Below are positions 45,266-56,173 of a DNA stretch of 59,134 bases, one piece after another. Under the pieces are notes generated by a model. That model was not told the origin of the DNA. It saw only the letters and a program-made list of their open reading frames with translations, and searched no databases. The stretch lies in the NCBI RefSeq assembly GCF_001428665.1, contig NZ_LMIJ01000008.1, forward strand, positions 171,717-230,850, read 5' to 3'. Made by a program: the position numbers and the translations under genes. The first letter of the stretch is position 1. Every line of letters begins with the position of its first letter. The stretch comes from Acidovorax sp. Root219. GTDB lineage: Bacteria > Pseudomonadota > Gammaproteobacteria > Burkholderiales > Burkholderiaceae_C.

Positions 45266-45328
45266 GCCCGGCCCACCCGTCCGGCCCGTTTGCCGCCGGA
45301 CACCCATCGCACAACAGGAAGACGTCGC

Positions 45329-45727
45329 ATGCCCGCCACCACTGACCTGCATCACCAGATCCGGCAATTCTTCGATGACTTCGTTGTGGCCTTCGCCACG
45401 TTCGACGGTTTCCTCGTGGCCCAGCGCTATGCCGAGCCCTGCATCTCACTGGATGCCCAGGGGGCGCTGCGGTCCTTCCACAGCGGGCAGGAGATTGCCG
45501 GCTACTTCCAGTCCGTACTCACCACGTACCATGGAGAAGGCTGCCGGTCGTGCCGGTACCGCGATCTGGAGGTGGTGTCCATGGGTGCACTCAGCGTGCT
45601 GGCGACCGTCTCCTGGGAGATCTTGCGCTCCGATGGCAGCGTGGTCAGTGGCTGGCGCGAGTCCTACAACCTGCTGCACAGCGACCAGGGCTGGAGGGTG
45701 TTCGCGTCCACGGACCATGCGGGTTGA
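45329..45727 (+). CDS. NTF2-like/SnoaL-type small protein
   Basis: The protein has 132 residues from the ATG at 45329, with AGGAA nine bases upstream. Its cone-shaped NTF2-like pattern is visible: helix 'IRQFFDDFVVAFATFDG', 'RYAEPCISLDAQG', 'GQEIAGYFQSVLTTYH', then alternating strands ending 'RESYNLLHSDQGWRVFASTDH'. Such folds serve many enzymes and binding proteins. The function here is unknown. It lies 63 bases after the LysR gene and may be co-transcribed with it. Confidence 0.75.
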   Translation: MPATTDLHHQIRQFFDDFVVAFATFDGFLVAQRYAEPCISLDAQGALRSFHSGQEIAGYFQSVLTTYHGEGCRSCRYRDLEVVSMGALSVLATVSWEILRSDGSVVSGWRESYNLLHSDQGWRVFASTDHAG

Positions 45728-45747
45728 CCTGACCGCAGGCGGCCCCC

Positions 45748-47202
45748 TCAACGCGCCAGCGGCTCCCAGTTGCCCGCCACGTTCTTGAGCAGCATGTTCA
45801 CAGCTGCCAGGCGGCGGTTCTTCACGTCGATCAGGCTGCGCTGCGACGAGAGCACCGAGGCCTGGGCCGTGATCACGTTGAGGAAGCCCACGGTGCCCGC
45901 GCGGTACTGGTTGTTCACCACATCGAGGGCGCGCTGGGCGGCGGCCAGGGCCTCGGTCTGCAGCTGCTGCTCCTGCGCCAGGGCGGTGGCAGCCGTGAGG
46001 TTGTCCTCCACCTCCTGCAGCGCCGTCAGCACCGTCTGGCGGTAACTCGCAGCGGCCTGGTCGTTGCTGGCGCGGGCCGATTCCACGGCGGCAGTGCGCG
46101 CACCGCCATCGAACAGCGAGACGGCCAGCGCCGGGCCCAGCGACCAGAACAGGTTGGGCGCACTCAGCAGGTTGGACAGCTCCAAACCCCGGTACCCGGC
46201 CGAGCCCGAGAGCGTGAGCGCCGGGAAGAAGGCCGCGCGCGCCACGCCGATCTGGGCATTGGCAGCAGCCACGCGGCGCTCGGCGGCGGCGATGTCGGGG
46301 CGGCGCTCCAGCAGTTGCGAGGGCAGTTGCGCGGGCACGGGCGGCGGGGCTGGCAGCTCGGCCGTGGCCGGCAGGCTGAAGGCGGCGGGCGCCTGGCCCA
46401 CCAGGGCGGCGAGCGCATGCTCGAGCTGGGTGCGGTTGGTCTCGGATTCGAGCAGCTGCACCTGGGTGTTCTTGTACTGCGCCTCGGCCTGGGCCACGTC
46501 GGCCAGCGATGCCACGCCGGCCGCCTGGCGGTTGCGCGTGAGCTCCCAGCTGCGGTCATAGGCATCGAGCGTTTCGCGCAGCAGCCGGGCCTGGGCCTCG
46601 GCGGCGCGCAGCGAAAAATAGGTCTGCGCCACCGTGGCCTGCACCGACAGGCGCATGGCGGCCAGGTCGTCGGCGCTGGCCTGGGCGCTGGCGCGGGCGG
46701 CATCCACCGTGCCCGAGATGCGGCCCCAGAGGTCGAGTTCCCAGCTCGCATTCAGGCCCAGCGAATGGCTGGTGCTGATGCGCGCATTGCTGCTGCCGTC
46801 GGCCTGCAGCGTGCTGCCGCTGCGCGAGCGCGAACTGCTGGCGCTGGCGCCCAGGCTGGGCAGCAGGCTGGCGCTGCTGCTGGCCACCGCCGCCTGGGCG
46901 CCACGCAGGCGCGCCACGCTCAGCGCGATGTTCTGGTTGCCAGCGGCGGCCTGCTGCTGCAGCACATCCAGCGTGGCATCGCCATACAGCGACCACCATG
47001 CGGGGGGCAAGGTCTGGTCACCACCGGGCTGGGCGGGCTGCCACAGGCCCTGGGCGGCAGCGCTGCTTTCCTTGTAGGCCGGCGGGATGTCCATGGCCGG
47101 GCGCTCGTAGGCCTGCTGGCTGGCGCAGGCACCCAGCAGGGCCAGCACGGCCAGCGACAGCGCCAGGCGTGCGGGGAACGGGGAAGAAGGGGTCGAAAGC
47201 AT
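45748..47202 (-). CDS. NodT/OprM-type outer membrane efflux lipoprotein
   Basis: The protein has 484 residues. It has a lipoprotein signal with lipobox LGAC (cysteine about residue 26), then two repeated outer-membrane efflux (OEP) units rich in Ala/Gln/Leu coiled helices ('ALSVARLRGAQAAVASSSASLLPSLG', 'ERRPDIAAAERRVAAANAQIGVARAAFFP'). It should form the trimeric outer-membrane channel for the MdtABC pump encoded upstream. The ATG overlaps the mdtC stop by one base (TGATG). Confidence 0.93.
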   Translation of the reverse strand: MLSTPSSPFPARLALSLAVLALLGACASQQAYERPAMDIPPAYKESSAAAQGLWQPAQPGGDQTLPPAWWSLYGDATLDVLQQQAAAGNQNIALSVARLRGAQAAVASSSASLLPSLGASASSSRSRSGSTLQADGSSNARISTSHSLGLNASWELDLWGRISGTVDAARASAQASADDLAAMRLSVQATVAQTYFSLRAAEAQARLLRETLDAYDRSWELTRNRQAAGVASLADVAQAEAQYKNTQVQLLESETNRTQLEHALAALVGQAPAAFSLPATAELPAPPPVPAQLPSQLLERRPDIAAAERRVAAANAQIGVARAAFFPALTLSGSAGYRGLELSNLLSAPNLFWSLGPALAVSLFDGGARTAAVESARASNDQAAASYRQTVLTALQEVEDNLTAATALAQEQQLQTEALAAAQRALDVVNNQYRAGTVGFLNVITAQASVLSSQRSLIDVKNRRLAAVNMLLKNVAGNWEPLAR

Positions 47203-50200
47203 CAATCGTTTCCTTGAAGCGCCACGGCGGGGCCCGGCGCTGGGCGCTGTCTGCGCCAGCGGCGCGCCGTGCGCAGCACGCGTGCGCGCAGGCGGTCCAG
47301 AGCCACGTAGACCACGGGCGTGGTGTAGAGCGTGAGCACCTGGCTGAACAGCAGCCCGCCTACGATGGCGATGCCCAGGGGCTGGCGCAGCTCGGCGCCA
47401 TCGGCCCGGCCCAGGGCCAGGGGTAGCGCGCCAAAAATGGCTGCCATGGTGGTCATGAGGATGGGGCGCAGGCGCAGGTTGCAGGCGCGGTAGATGGCCT
47501 GGGCGGCGCTCACGTGGCCGCCGCGCTGGCGCACCAGCGCGAAGTCGATCATCATGATCGCGTTCTTCTTGACGATGCCGATGAGCAGGATCACCCCGAT
47601 CAGCGCGATCAGCGAGAACTCGGTCTTGAACAGCATCAGCGCCAGCAGCGCACCCACGCCGGCCGATGGCAGGGTGGAGAGGATGGTGAGCGGGTGCACC
47701 AGGTTCTCGTAGAGGATGCCCAGTACCAGGTAGATGGTGATGATGGCCGCCAGGATCAGCAGCGGCTGCCCGGCCAGCGCATCCTGGAAGGCCCCGGCCG
47801 TGCCGCCGAAGATGCCGCGTATGCCCACGGGCACGCCCAGCTCGGACACCGCGTTGTGCACCGCGTCGGTGGCCTGCGACAGCGAAATGCCCGGCGCCAG
47901 GCTGAAGCTCACCGTGCTGGCCGGCGTGCCCCGGTCGTGGCTGACCGACAGCGGCGTATTGGTCTGCGTGATGCGCGCAAAGGCCGTGAGCGGTATCTGC
48001 TGGCCCAGGTTGTTCACGAAGAAGAAGCTGCGCAGCGTCTCGGGGTCCTGCAGGTACTGGGGCGCGGCCTCCATCACCACGCGGTACTGGTTGAGCGGGT
48101 TGTAGATCACGCCCACCTGGCGCTGGCCGAAGGCGTCGTTGAGCGTGGCGTCGATGGTGGCCACCGACAGGCCCGTGCGCGTGGCGGCGTCGCGGTCGAT
48201 CACCAGCGTGGTCTGCAGGCCGTAGTCCTGCACGTCGCTGTTCACGTCCTCCAGCTCGGGCAGCTGCGACAGGGCCTGGCGGATGCGCGGCTCCCAGGTG
48301 CGCAGCTCGGCGATGTCGTCGGCCTGCAGCGTGTAGTCGAACGAGGCGCTGCTCTGCCGCCCGCCGATGCGGATGTCGCGCTGGGGGGTCATGAACAGGC
48401 GCGCGCCGGGCTCGTTCTTGAGCTGCTCGCGCAGCCGCGCGATCACTGCGTCCGAGCTCTCCTGCCCCGGCCCGCGCTTGAGCGACATGAACATCTGCGC
48501 CGCATTGCGCTGCCAGCCGCCCGTGAAGCCGGTGACATGCTCCACCGCCGGGTCGGCCTGCACGATGGCCAGAAAGCGCTGCAGCCGCTGCTCCATGGCC
48601 TGGAACGAGGTGGACTGGTCGGCCCGGATGAAGCCCGAGATGCGGCCCGTGTCCTGCTCGGGCATGAAGCCCTTGTCGATGGCGGTGTACAGGTAGACGT
48701 TGCTGGCCACCACGCCCAGCAGCACCAGCAGCACCACGGGCTGGTGGCGCAGGCACCAGGCCAGGCTGCGGCGATAGGCGCGCAGGCCGCGCTCCTGCAG
48801 CCGGTCGACCCAGCGCGAAAAGCGCGCCCAGCGGGACTGGCTGGGCGCCCTGGGCGCGCGGTGCTGCTTGAGCAGCACCGCGCACATCATGGGCGTGGTG
48901 GTCAGCGAGACCACCAGCGACACCAGGATGGCCGCCGACATGACGATGGCGAACTCGCGAAAGAACCGGCCCACGATGCCGCCCATGAACAAAATGGGCA
49001 CGAACACCGCGATCAGCGAGATGCTCATGGACACCACGGTGAAGCCGATTTCGCGCGCGCCGTCGAGCGAGGCCTGCAGCGCCGTCTTGCCGCGCTCCAT
49101 GTGGCGCATGATGTTCTCGAGCACCACGATGGCGTCGTCCACCACGAAGCCGGTGGCCACGGTGAGCGCCATCAGCGACAGGTTGTCGAGCGTGTAGCCC
49201 GCCAGGTACATGATGCCGAAGGTGCCCGCCAGCGACACCGGCACCGCCACGCTGGGGATGAGCGTGGCGCGCGCATTGCGCAGGAACAGAAACACCACCA
49301 TGATCACCAGCGCCACGGCGATCAGCAGGGCACGCTCCACCTCCTTGACCGAGGCGCGCAGCGTGGGCGTGCGGTCGGAGACGATCTCGATGTCGATGGC
49401 CGCCGGGATGGACGCCTTGAGCGCCGGCAGCAGCGCACGCACGCGCTCCACCGCTTCGAGGATGTTGGCGCCGGGCTGCTTGTACACCTGCAGCAGGATG
49501 GCCGGCTTGCCATTGGCAACGCCGAAGTTGCGCACGTCCTGCACCGAGTCGGTGACCTGGGCCACGTCGGCCAGGCGGATGGCGTTGCCGTCCTTCCAGC
49601 GCAGCACCAGGGGGGCGTAGTCGGCTGCCACGCGGGCCTGGTCGTTGGCCGTGACCTGCCAGTAATGGTCCTCGCGCTCGACCGAGCCGAGCGGGCGATT
49701 GGCATTGGTGCTGGTAATGGCCGCACGCACCTGCTCCAGCGAGACGCCGTTGGCCGCCAGGCGCAGCGGGTCGAGCTGCACGCGCACGGCGGGCAATGCG
49801 CCGCCGCTGATGGAGGCCTGGCCCACGCCCTCGACCTGCGAGAGCTTTTGCGCCATGACGGTGGAGGCCGCGTCGTACATCTGCCCGCGCGTGAGCGAGC
49901 TGGACGTGAGCGCGAGGATCATGATGGGCGAATCGGCCGGGTTCACCTTGCGGTAGGTGGGGTTGCTGGGCATGCCCGTGGGCAGCAGCGTGCGCGATGC
50001 ATTGATGGCCGCCTGCACGTCGCGCGCGGCGCTGTCCACCGTGCGGCTCAGGTCGAACTGCAGCGTGATGGAGGTGCTGCCCAGCGTGGAGCGCGAGGTG
50101 ATTTCATTGACGCCCGCGATGGCCCCCAGGGCCCGCTCCAGCGGCGTGGCCACCGTGGCGGCAATGGTGTCGGGGCTGGCCCCGGGCAGGCTGGCCGAGA

Positions 50201-50339
50201 CCGAGATGGTGGGGTAATCGACCTGCGGCAGCGGTGCCACGGGCAGCAGGAAGTACGACACCGCCCCCGCCAGCGCCAGGCCGATGGTGAGCAGCATGGT
50301 GGCGATGGGGCGGTGGATGAAAGGGGTGGACAGGCTCAC
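47202..50339 (-). CDS. mdtC: RND efflux permease, MdtC-like
   Basis: The protein has 1045 residues, full length for an HAE1-type RND pump, starting at a GTG. It resembles E. coli MdtC more than MdtB (LPVAPLPQVDYPTISVSASLPGAS, 'PVSLAGTFGIMYLAGYTLDNLSLMALT'). The proton-relay aspartates of TM4 are present ([14 protein letters not shown]). It forms a heteromeric inner-membrane pump with MdtB and exports bile-salt-like, novobiocin-type or aromatic compounds in known relatives. It follows mdtB by 27 bases. Confidence 0.94.
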   Translation of the reverse strand: MSLSTPFIHRPIATMLLTIGLALAGAVSYFLLPVAPLPQVDYPTISVSASLPGASPDTIAATVATPLERALGAIAGVNEITSRSTLGSTSITLQFDLSRTVDSAARDVQAAINASRTLLPTGMPSNPTYRKVNPADSPIMILALTSSSLTRGQMYDAASTVMAQKLSQVEGVGQASISGGALPAVRVQLDPLRLAANGVSLEQVRAAITSTNANRPLGSVEREDHYWQVTANDQARVAADYAPLVLRWKDGNAIRLADVAQVTDSVQDVRNFGVANGKPAILLQVYKQPGANILEAVERVRALLPALKASIPAAIDIEIVSDRTPTLRASVKEVERALLIAVALVIMVVFLFLRNARATLIPSVAVPVSLAGTFGIMYLAGYTLDNLSLMALTVATGFVVDDAIVVLENIMRHMERGKTALQASLDGAREIGFTVVSMSISLIAVFVPILFMGGIVGRFFREFAIVMSAAILVSLVVSLTTTPMMCAVLLKQHRAPRAPSQSRWARFSRWVDRLQERGLRAYRRSLAWCLRHQPVVLLVLLGVVASNVYLYTAIDKGFMPEQDTGRISGFIRADQSTSFQAMEQRLQRFLAIVQADPAVEHVTGFTGGWQRNAAQMFMSLKRGPGQESSDAVIARLREQLKNEPGARLFMTPQRDIRIGGRQSSASFDYTLQADDIAELRTWEPRIRQALSQLPELEDVNSDVQDYGLQTTLVIDRDAATRTGLSVATIDATLNDAFGQRQVGVIYNPLNQYRVVMEAAPQYLQDPETLRSFFFVNNLGQQIPLTAFARITQTNTPLSVSHDRGTPASTVSFSLAPGISLSQATDAVHNAVSELGVPVGIRGIFGGTAGAFQDALAGQPLLILAAIITIYLVLGILYENLVHPLTILSTLPSAGVGALLALMLFKTEFSLIALIGVILLIGIVKKNAIMMIDFALVRQRGGHVSAAQAIYRACNLRLRPILMTTMAAIFGALPLALGRADGAELRQPLGIAIVGGLLFSQVLTLYTTPVVYVALDRLRARVLRTARRWRRQRPAPGPAVALQGND

Positions 50340-50366
50340 GGCATGCCCCCACCCACCGCAGCAGTT

Positions 50367-53300
50367 TCAGCCCTGCGCATGGCTCTCCCCCTGCGCCGCG
50401 GCCGCCTTGGCCGCGCGCCGTGCGCGCCAGCGCTCGGCCGCGTTCTCGAAGGTCAGGTAGATCACCGGCGTGGTGAACAGCGTGAGCAGCTGGCTCACGA
50501 TGAGGCCGCCCACCATGGTCACGCCCAGCGGATGCCGCAGCTCGCTGCCCACACCCGTGCCCAGCATCAGCGGCAGGGCACCCAGCAGGGCCGCCAGCGT
50601 GGTCATCAGGATCGGGCGAAAGCGCAGCAGGCAGGCCTGGTAGATGGCCTCGCGCGCGCCCATGCCCTGCTCGCGCTGGGCCTCCAGCGCGAAGTCGATC
50701 ATCATGATCGCGTTCTTCTTGACGATGCCGATCAACAGCACAATGCCGATGATGGCGATGATGTCCACGTCGAGCCCCGTCACCAGCAGCGCCAGCAGCG
50801 CGCCCACGCCGGCCGACGGCAGGGTGGAGAGGATGGTGATCGGGTGGATGGTGCTTTCGTAAAGCACGCCGAGCACGATGTACATGGTGACCACCGCCGC
50901 CAGGATGAGCAACAGCGTGTTCGACAGCGAAGCCTGAAAGGCCAGCGCAGCGCCCTGGAAGCTGGTCTCCACCGAAAGCGGCAGCAGCCCCGCTTCCTTG
51001 GCGGCGGCCTGCTCGGCCTGGATGGCCTTGACCGCATCGCCCAGCGCCACGCCGGGCGCGGTGTTGAACGAAATGGTGGCCGCGGGCAGCTGGCCCACGT
51101 GGTTCACGCCCAGGGCCATGGGCCGCTCCTCGATGCGCGCCACGGTGGACAGCGCCACCGGCTTGCCGGCCGTGGAGGTGACGTAGATGTTGGCCAGCGC
51201 CTCGGGGCCCACCTTGAACTGCGGCGCCACCTCCAGCACCACGCGGTACTGGTTGGACTGGGTGAAGATGGTGGAGATGAGGCGCTGGCCGAAGGCGTTG
51301 TACAGCGCCGTGTCGATGCCCGACACCGTGACCCCCAGGCGGCTGGCCTGGGCCCGGTCGATCTGCACATAAGCCTGCAGGCCCTGGCTCTGCAGGTCGC
51401 TGGCCACGTCGGCCAGCTGCGGCAGGCCGCGCATGCGGCGCACCAGGTCGGCGGTGCTGGCCTGCAACTGCGTGGAATCGGGCGAGGAGACCAGGAGTTG
51501 GTACTGCGTGCGCGCCACGCGGTCCTCGATGGTCAGGTCCTGCACCGGCTGGGCATACAGGCGGATGCCGGGCAGGTCGGCCGTGTCGTCGGCCAGGCGG
51601 CGCACCACGGTGGACGCCTTGTCGCGCTCGCCATGGGGCTTCAGGTCGATCAGCAGGCGGCCGGTGTTGAGCGTGGTGTTGGCGCCGTCCACGCCGATGA
51701 AGGACGAGACGCTCTTGACGGCCGGGTCGCGCAGGATGCGCTCGGCCAGCTGCTGCTGGCGCTCGGCCATGGCGGCGAACGAGATGGATTGGTCGGCCTC
51801 GGTCGTGGCCTGCAGCGTGCCCGTGTCCTGCACCGGGAAGAAGCCCTTGGGCACCACCATGTACAGCAGCACCGTGAGCGCCAGCGTGGCGATGAACACG
51901 ATCCAGGTGAGCCCCTGGTGGCCCAGCACCCAGTTCAGCGCGCGGCCATAGTGCGCGATGGTGCGGTCGAAGAAGCGGCCCGTGGCCTGGTACAGGCGGC
52001 CATGGCTTTCCTCGGGCGTGTGGCGCAACAGGCGCGCGCACAGCATGGGCGTGAGCGTGAGCGAGACCACGGCCGAGATCAAAATGGCCACGGCCATGGT
52101 GATGGCGAACTCGTGGAACAGCCGGCCCACCACGTCGCCCATGAAGAGCAGCGGGATCAGCACCGCAATCAGCGAGATGGTCAGCGAGATGATGGTGAAG
52201 CCGATCTGCTTGGCGCCCTTGAGCGCGGCCTGCAGCGGGGGCTCGCCCTCCTCCACGTAGCGCGCGATGTTCTCGATCATCACGATGGCGTCGTCCACCA
52301 CGAAGCCGGTGGAGATGGTCAGCGCCATCAGCGTGAGGTTGTTGATCGAGAACCCCGCCATGTACATGACGCCGAAGGTGCCCACCAGCGACAGCGGCAC
52401 CGCCACGCTGGGGATGAGCGTGGCCGAGGCGCTGCGCAAAAACACGAAGATCACCGCCACCACCAGGCCGATGGCCAGGGCCAGCTCGACCTGCATGTCC
52501 TTGACCGAGGAGCGGATGGTGACCGTGCGGTCGGTGAGGATCTGCACGTCCAGCGAGGCCGGCAGTGTGCTCTGCAGCTGCGGCAGCAGGGCCTTGATGC
52601 GGTCCACCGTCTCGATCACATTGGCGCCGGGCTGGCGCCGGATGTTGAGGATCACGCCTGCGCGCGCGCCCGTGTCGGGCGTGCCGGCCCAGGCGGCCAG
52701 GCGGGTGTTCTCGGCGTCGTCCACCGTGGCGGCCACGTCGCTCAGGCGCACGGGCACGCCATTGCGCAAGGCGATCACCAGGTTCTGGTACTCCTGGGCG
52801 GACTGCAACTGGTCATTGGCGTCGATGGTCGAAGCGCGTGCCGGGCCGTCGAAGCCGCCCTTGGCCTGCTTGACGTTGGACGAGGCGATCATGCTGCGCA
52901 CGTCTTCGAGCGTCATGCCCACCGCCGCCAGCGCCACCGGATTGACCTGGATGCGCACGGCCGGGCGGCGCCCGCCCGCGATGGCCACCAGGCCCACGCC
53001 CTTGACCTGCGAGAGCTTGGGCGCCAGGCGGTTCTCCACCAGGTCGTTGACGCGGATCACGGGCAGCGAGGGCGAGGTGATGGCCAGCGTGAGGATGGGG
53101 GCGTCCGCCGGGTTCACCTTGCTGTAGATGGGCGGCATGGGCAGGTCGTTCGGCAGCAGGTTGCTGCCGGCGTTGATGGCCGCCTGCACCTGCTGCTCGG
53201 CCACGTCCATGGCCATATCCAGCGCAAAGCGCAGGTTGATGACCGAGGCCCCGCCCGAGCTGGTGGAGGACATCTGCGCGAGGCCCGGCATCTGGCCGAA

Positions 53301-53510
53301 CTGGCGCTCCAGCGGCGCGGTGACGTTGGAGGTCATCACGTCGGGGCTCGCACCCGGGTACAGCGTGGTGACCTGGATGGTGGGGTAGTCCACCTCGGGC
53401 AGGGCCGAGATGGGCAGCAGCCGGTAGGCCAGCAGGCCTGCGATCAGCAGCGCCACCATCAGCAGCGAGGTGGCGATGGGGCGCAGGATGAAGATGCGCG
53501 AAAGGTTCAT
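50367..53510 (-). CDS. mdtB: RND efflux permease, MdtB-like
   Basis: The protein has 1047 residues. Its N-terminus ([21 protein letters not shown], '[28 protein letters not shown]') and '[23 protein letters not shown]' match MdtB closely. The TM4 aspartates are present ([14 protein letters not shown]), along with the usual two large periplasmic loops. It is the partner of MdtC in a B2C-type trimer in E. coli. It lies 36 bases after the adaptor gene in the same operon. Confidence 0.95.
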   Translation of the reverse strand: MNLSRIFILRPIATSLLMVALLIAGLLAYRLLPISALPEVDYPTIQVTTLYPGASPDVMTSNVTAPLERQFGQMPGLAQMSSTSSGGASVINLRFALDMAMDVAEQQVQAAINAGSNLLPNDLPMPPIYSKVNPADAPILTLAITSPSLPVIRVNDLVENRLAPKLSQVKGVGLVAIAGGRRPAVRIQVNPVALAAVGMTLEDVRSMIASSNVKQAKGGFDGPARASTIDANDQLQSAQEYQNLVIALRNGVPVRLSDVAATVDDAENTRLAAWAGTPDTGARAGVILNIRRQPGANVIETVDRIKALLPQLQSTLPASLDVQILTDRTVTIRSSVKDMQVELALAIGLVVAVIFVFLRSASATLIPSVAVPLSLVGTFGVMYMAGFSINNLTLMALTISTGFVVDDAIVMIENIARYVEEGEPPLQAALKGAKQIGFTIISLTISLIAVLIPLLFMGDVVGRLFHEFAITMAVAILISAVVSLTLTPMLCARLLRHTPEESHGRLYQATGRFFDRTIAHYGRALNWVLGHQGLTWIVFIATLALTVLLYMVVPKGFFPVQDTGTLQATTEADQSISFAAMAERQQQLAERILRDPAVKSVSSFIGVDGANTTLNTGRLLIDLKPHGERDKASTVVRRLADDTADLPGIRLYAQPVQDLTIEDRVARTQYQLLVSSPDSTQLQASTADLVRRMRGLPQLADVASDLQSQGLQAYVQIDRAQASRLGVTVSGIDTALYNAFGQRLISTIFTQSNQYRVVLEVAPQFKVGPEALANIYVTSTAGKPVALSTVARIEERPMALGVNHVGQLPAATISFNTAPGVALGDAVKAIQAEQAAAKEAGLLPLSVETSFQGAALAFQASLSNTLLLILAAVVTMYIVLGVLYESTIHPITILSTLPSAGVGALLALLVTGLDVDIIAIIGIVLLIGIVKKNAIMMIDFALEAQREQGMGAREAIYQACLLRFRPILMTTLAALLGALPLMLGTGVGSELRHPLGVTMVGGLIVSQLLTLFTTPVIYLTFENAAERWRARRAAKAAAAQGESHAQG

Positions 53511-53546
53511 GGGGACGGTGCCCGCTTCAGGGTGATCGGGGCCGCG

Positions 53547-55325
53547 TCAGCGCGACGCCGCTGCGCCAGGGGCCGCAATGCCGGCCGCCTGCATCTTGCT
53601 GCGGATGAAGGCACGCCGCTCGTCGGGCGCCATGGCCTGCAGCTTCTGGCGCTCCTCGGGGCTCATCTTTTCAAGCAGAGCCCGCACCTCGGGCGACATG
53701 CCAGGGCGGCGCTCTCCGTCGGTGGCACCGCCCTCCGCACGCGGACCGCCTTCGGCGCCGGCGCCAGTGCCGACCCGGGGCATTTCGCGTGGTGCACCCT
53801 CGGTGGCCCCGCGCGAACCCTCGGCGCCGCGGCCACCAGCAGGGCGCGATGCCGCAGGCGAAGGCCCGGCAGCAGCAGATGCACCGGCAGCTGGCGCTGC
53901 GGCCTCGCTACCCACCGTGCCGCTGGCCGCGCCTGCAGGCCCGGCGGCACCGGGCTGGTTGCGCTTGCTGCGCAAGAAGGCGCGGCGCTCCTCCTGCGTC
54001 ATCTTGGCGAGCTTGTCGCGCTCTTCCTGGGTCAGGTTGCGCATCATGGCCGCGCGGCGGGCGCCGCCATCCTGTGCGGCCTCGTCGGCGCGGGCGGCGG
54101 CGCCCGAATCGATCACGGCCACCTTGGCGCCTTCGCGCAGGCGGTCAATGCCGTCGACCACCACCTGGTCGCCGTCCTTGAGCTCACCTTCGACCGCCAC
54201 CCGGTCGCCGTCGGCCACGCCCACGCGGATGCGCCGCTGCGTCACCGTGCCGTCGGGCTGCACCAGGTAGACGTAGTTGTTCTGGATGGCCGTGCCGGGC
54301 ACGGTCAGCGCGTTTTCCAGCAGGTTGACCTGCAGGCGCACGTTCACGAACTGGTTGGGGAACAGCGTGCCGTCGTCGTTGGCAAAGCTGGCCTTGACCT
54401 TGATGGTGCCGGTGGTGGCGTCGATGGCGTTGTCCAGGGCGCCCAGGCGGCCACGCGCCAGGCGGCGCTTTTGCTCGCGGTCCCACAGCTCCACGGGCAG
54501 CTCGGCGCCTTGGGACAGGCGCTGGTTGATCTGCGCCAGGTGCGCCTCGGGCACGGAGAACACCGCGTCGATGGGGCGCACCAGGTTGATGGTGACGATG
54601 CCGTTGGCGTCCGAGGGGCCGACCACGTTGCCCCGGTCGGCCTGGCGCAAGCCCAGGCGCCCGGCGATGGGCGCGGTGATGCGGGTGTAGCTCAGCTGCA
54701 GCTTGGCGGCATCCACCTGGGCCTGGTCAGCCGCCACGGTGCCTTCGAGCTGTCGCACCTGCGCAGCCTGGGTGTCCACCTGCTGGCTGGCGATGGAGTC
54801 CTTGGCCAGCAGGTCCTGGTAACGCTTGAGGTCCAGCTGCGCGTTCTTGAGCAGGGCCTGGTCGCGTGCGAGATTGCCCTGCACCTGGCCCAGCGAGGCC
54901 TGGTAACTGCGGGGGTCGATCTCGGCGAGCAACTGGCCGGCCTTGACCTCTTCGCCCTCCTTGAAGCGCAGGCTGGTCAGCTCGCCGCTGACCTTGGCCC
55001 GCACCACCGCCGTGGCGCGTGCGCTCATGGTGCCGATGGCGTTGACCTGCACGCGCACGTCCTGGCGCCGCACCACGCCGACCGACACCGGTTGCGTCTG
55101 GCCGCCCACGCTGAAACGGGCCGGCCCCCGGCCACCGGGGCCGCCCGGGCCGCCCCGCCCCGCAGGCGCGTCGGCCTGGGCAGGGGCTGCCTGGCGCTGC
55201 TTCCACCACAGACCCCCACCCACAGCGGCCGCAATCAGCACCAGCAACAACACCCACCACAGGGCACGCCCCTGCTGGCGCAAGAGGGACCGCGAAGGCA
55301 CAGACGGGAAACGGAGGGAGGGCAT
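53547..55325 (-). CDS. mdtA: RND periplasmic adaptor, MdtA-like, with long C-terminal tail
   Basis: The protein has 592 residues from the ATG at 55325, while MdtA is usually about 400. Order: short basic N-terminus, membrane anchor (about 21-42), Gly/Pro-rich linker, then lipoyl, coiled hairpin and barrel domains of an HlyD-type adaptor (about 75-400). Residues about 400-592 are an extra Ala/Gly/Pro-rich tail holding two copies of a charged motif: 'LTQEERDKLAKMTQEERR' near 430-457 and 'MSPEERQKLQAMAPDERR' near 553-581, each followed by AF(L/I)RSK. The tail's role is unknown. The GTG start at 55376 lacks a ribosome site. It is the first gene of the efflux operon. Confidence 0.92.
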   Translation of the reverse strand: MPSLRFPSVPSRSLLRQQGRALWWVLLLVLIAAAVGGGLWWKQRQAAPAQADAPAGRGGPGGPGGRGPARFSVGGQTQPVSVGVVRRQDVRVQVNAIGTMSARATAVVRAKVSGELTSLRFKEGEEVKAGQLLAEIDPRSYQASLGQVQGNLARDQALLKNAQLDLKRYQDLLAKDSIASQQVDTQAAQVRQLEGTVAADQAQVDAAKLQLSYTRITAPIAGRLGLRQADRGNVVGPSDANGIVTINLVRPIDAVFSVPEAHLAQINQRLSQGAELPVELWDREQKRRLARGRLGALDNAIDATTGTIKVKASFANDDGTLFPNQFVNVRLQVNLLENALTVPGTAIQNNYVYLVQPDGTVTQRRIRVGVADGDRVAVEGELKDGDQVVVDGIDRLREGAKVAVIDSGAAARADEAAQDGGARRAAMMRNLTQEERDKLAKMTQEERRAFLRSKRNQPGAAGPAGAASGTVGSEAAAPAAGASAAAGPSPAASRPAGGRGAEGSRGATEGAPREMPRVGTGAGAEGGPRAEGGATDGERRPGMSPEVRALLEKMSPEERQKLQAMAPDERRAFIRSKMQAAGIAAPGAAASR

Positions 55326-55460
55326 GGTGGGCGTAACAAATGGATTCGTGGCTATGGTAGCCACCCGCCGCGACACTCCAGAGCCCCTGGGCCGGGATTT
55401 ACCCTGCCTTTACCCTCGCTTTACGGCGTTTTCAAAGCAGAAACCCAGGTGCGGTGCGGG

Positions 55461-56093
55461 TCAGCGGTTGGTGGCCAGCAGCAGGCCGCCCGCGCCCATG
55501 AAGAAGCCACCCGTGGCCTTGTTCAAGCGCACTACGCCGCGCGAAGTGCGGATGAAGCGGCGGATCTGCCGGCCACCTGCGGCGTAGACCGCCGTGGCGA
55601 CGAACTCGGCCGCCAGGTACACGCTGCCCAATATGAGGAACTGGCGCGCCGCCGGCTGCGCCGGGTCGATGAACTGCGGAAAGATGGCCGCGAACAGGAT
55701 GATGGCCTTGGGGTTGGTGATGCCCAGCAGGAACTCTTGCGTGATCAGCGACCACAGGCGCACCGGCGCCGCGCTCGCAGCCACCTCGGCCCCGTCCACG
55801 ACCTCCAGGCCATTGAACTCGCGGCTGCGCCAGGCGCGCCAGCCCAGCCAGAACAGGTAGCAGGCGCCCACCCACTTCACGGCAGTGAAGGCGGCTTCGG
55901 ACGCCAGCAGCATGGCCCCCAGGCCCACGGCCGATACGGTGAGAAAAATCGCAAACGCCGCCGCCCGCCCGAGGGTGCCCACCAGGGCTGCGCCCACACC
56001 GGCACGAATGCCGTTGTTGAGGCCGCAGAAATTGTTGGGGCCGGGCGTCAGGGCGATGGCCACGGCGACGGGGGCGAAAAGAAGGGCGTCCAT
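55461..56093 (-). CDS. LysE/RhtB-family exporter
   Basis: The protein has 210 residues from the ATG at 56093. It has five or six hydrophobic helices and the family signature near the N-terminus (ALTPGPNNFCGLNNGIRAG), plus 'QEFLLGITNPKAIILFAAIFPQFI'. LysE proteins export amino acids or related small metabolites. The substrate is unknown. The gene is separate from the efflux operon (135 bases upstream of mdtA, same direction). Confidence 0.92.
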   Translation of the reverse strand: MDALLFAPVAVAIALTPGPNNFCGLNNGIRAGVGAALVGTLGRAAAFAIFLTVSAVGLGAMLLASEAAFTAVKWVGACYLFWLGWRAWRSREFNGLEVVDGAEVAASAAPVRLWSLITQEFLLGITNPKAIILFAAIFPQFIDPAQPAARQFLILGSVYLAAEFVATAVYAAGGRQIRRFIRTSRGVVRLNKATGGFFMGAGGLLLATNR

Positions 56094-56173
56094 GGGAATT
56101 TCCGGTGAAAACGGCCGCAATGGCGGCACAGACCCCAGTTTAGGGCCTGGGAAACGATCCTGTTCGGCCAGGG

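Noticed and set aside
47514..56108. An 8.6-kb open frame of 2864 codons on the plus strand, antisense to the mdtABC operon
   Set aside because: It lies exactly opposite four well-recognised genes, its product is His/Gln/Arg-rich with no domain, and high-GC codon use with few stops on the complement explains its length.
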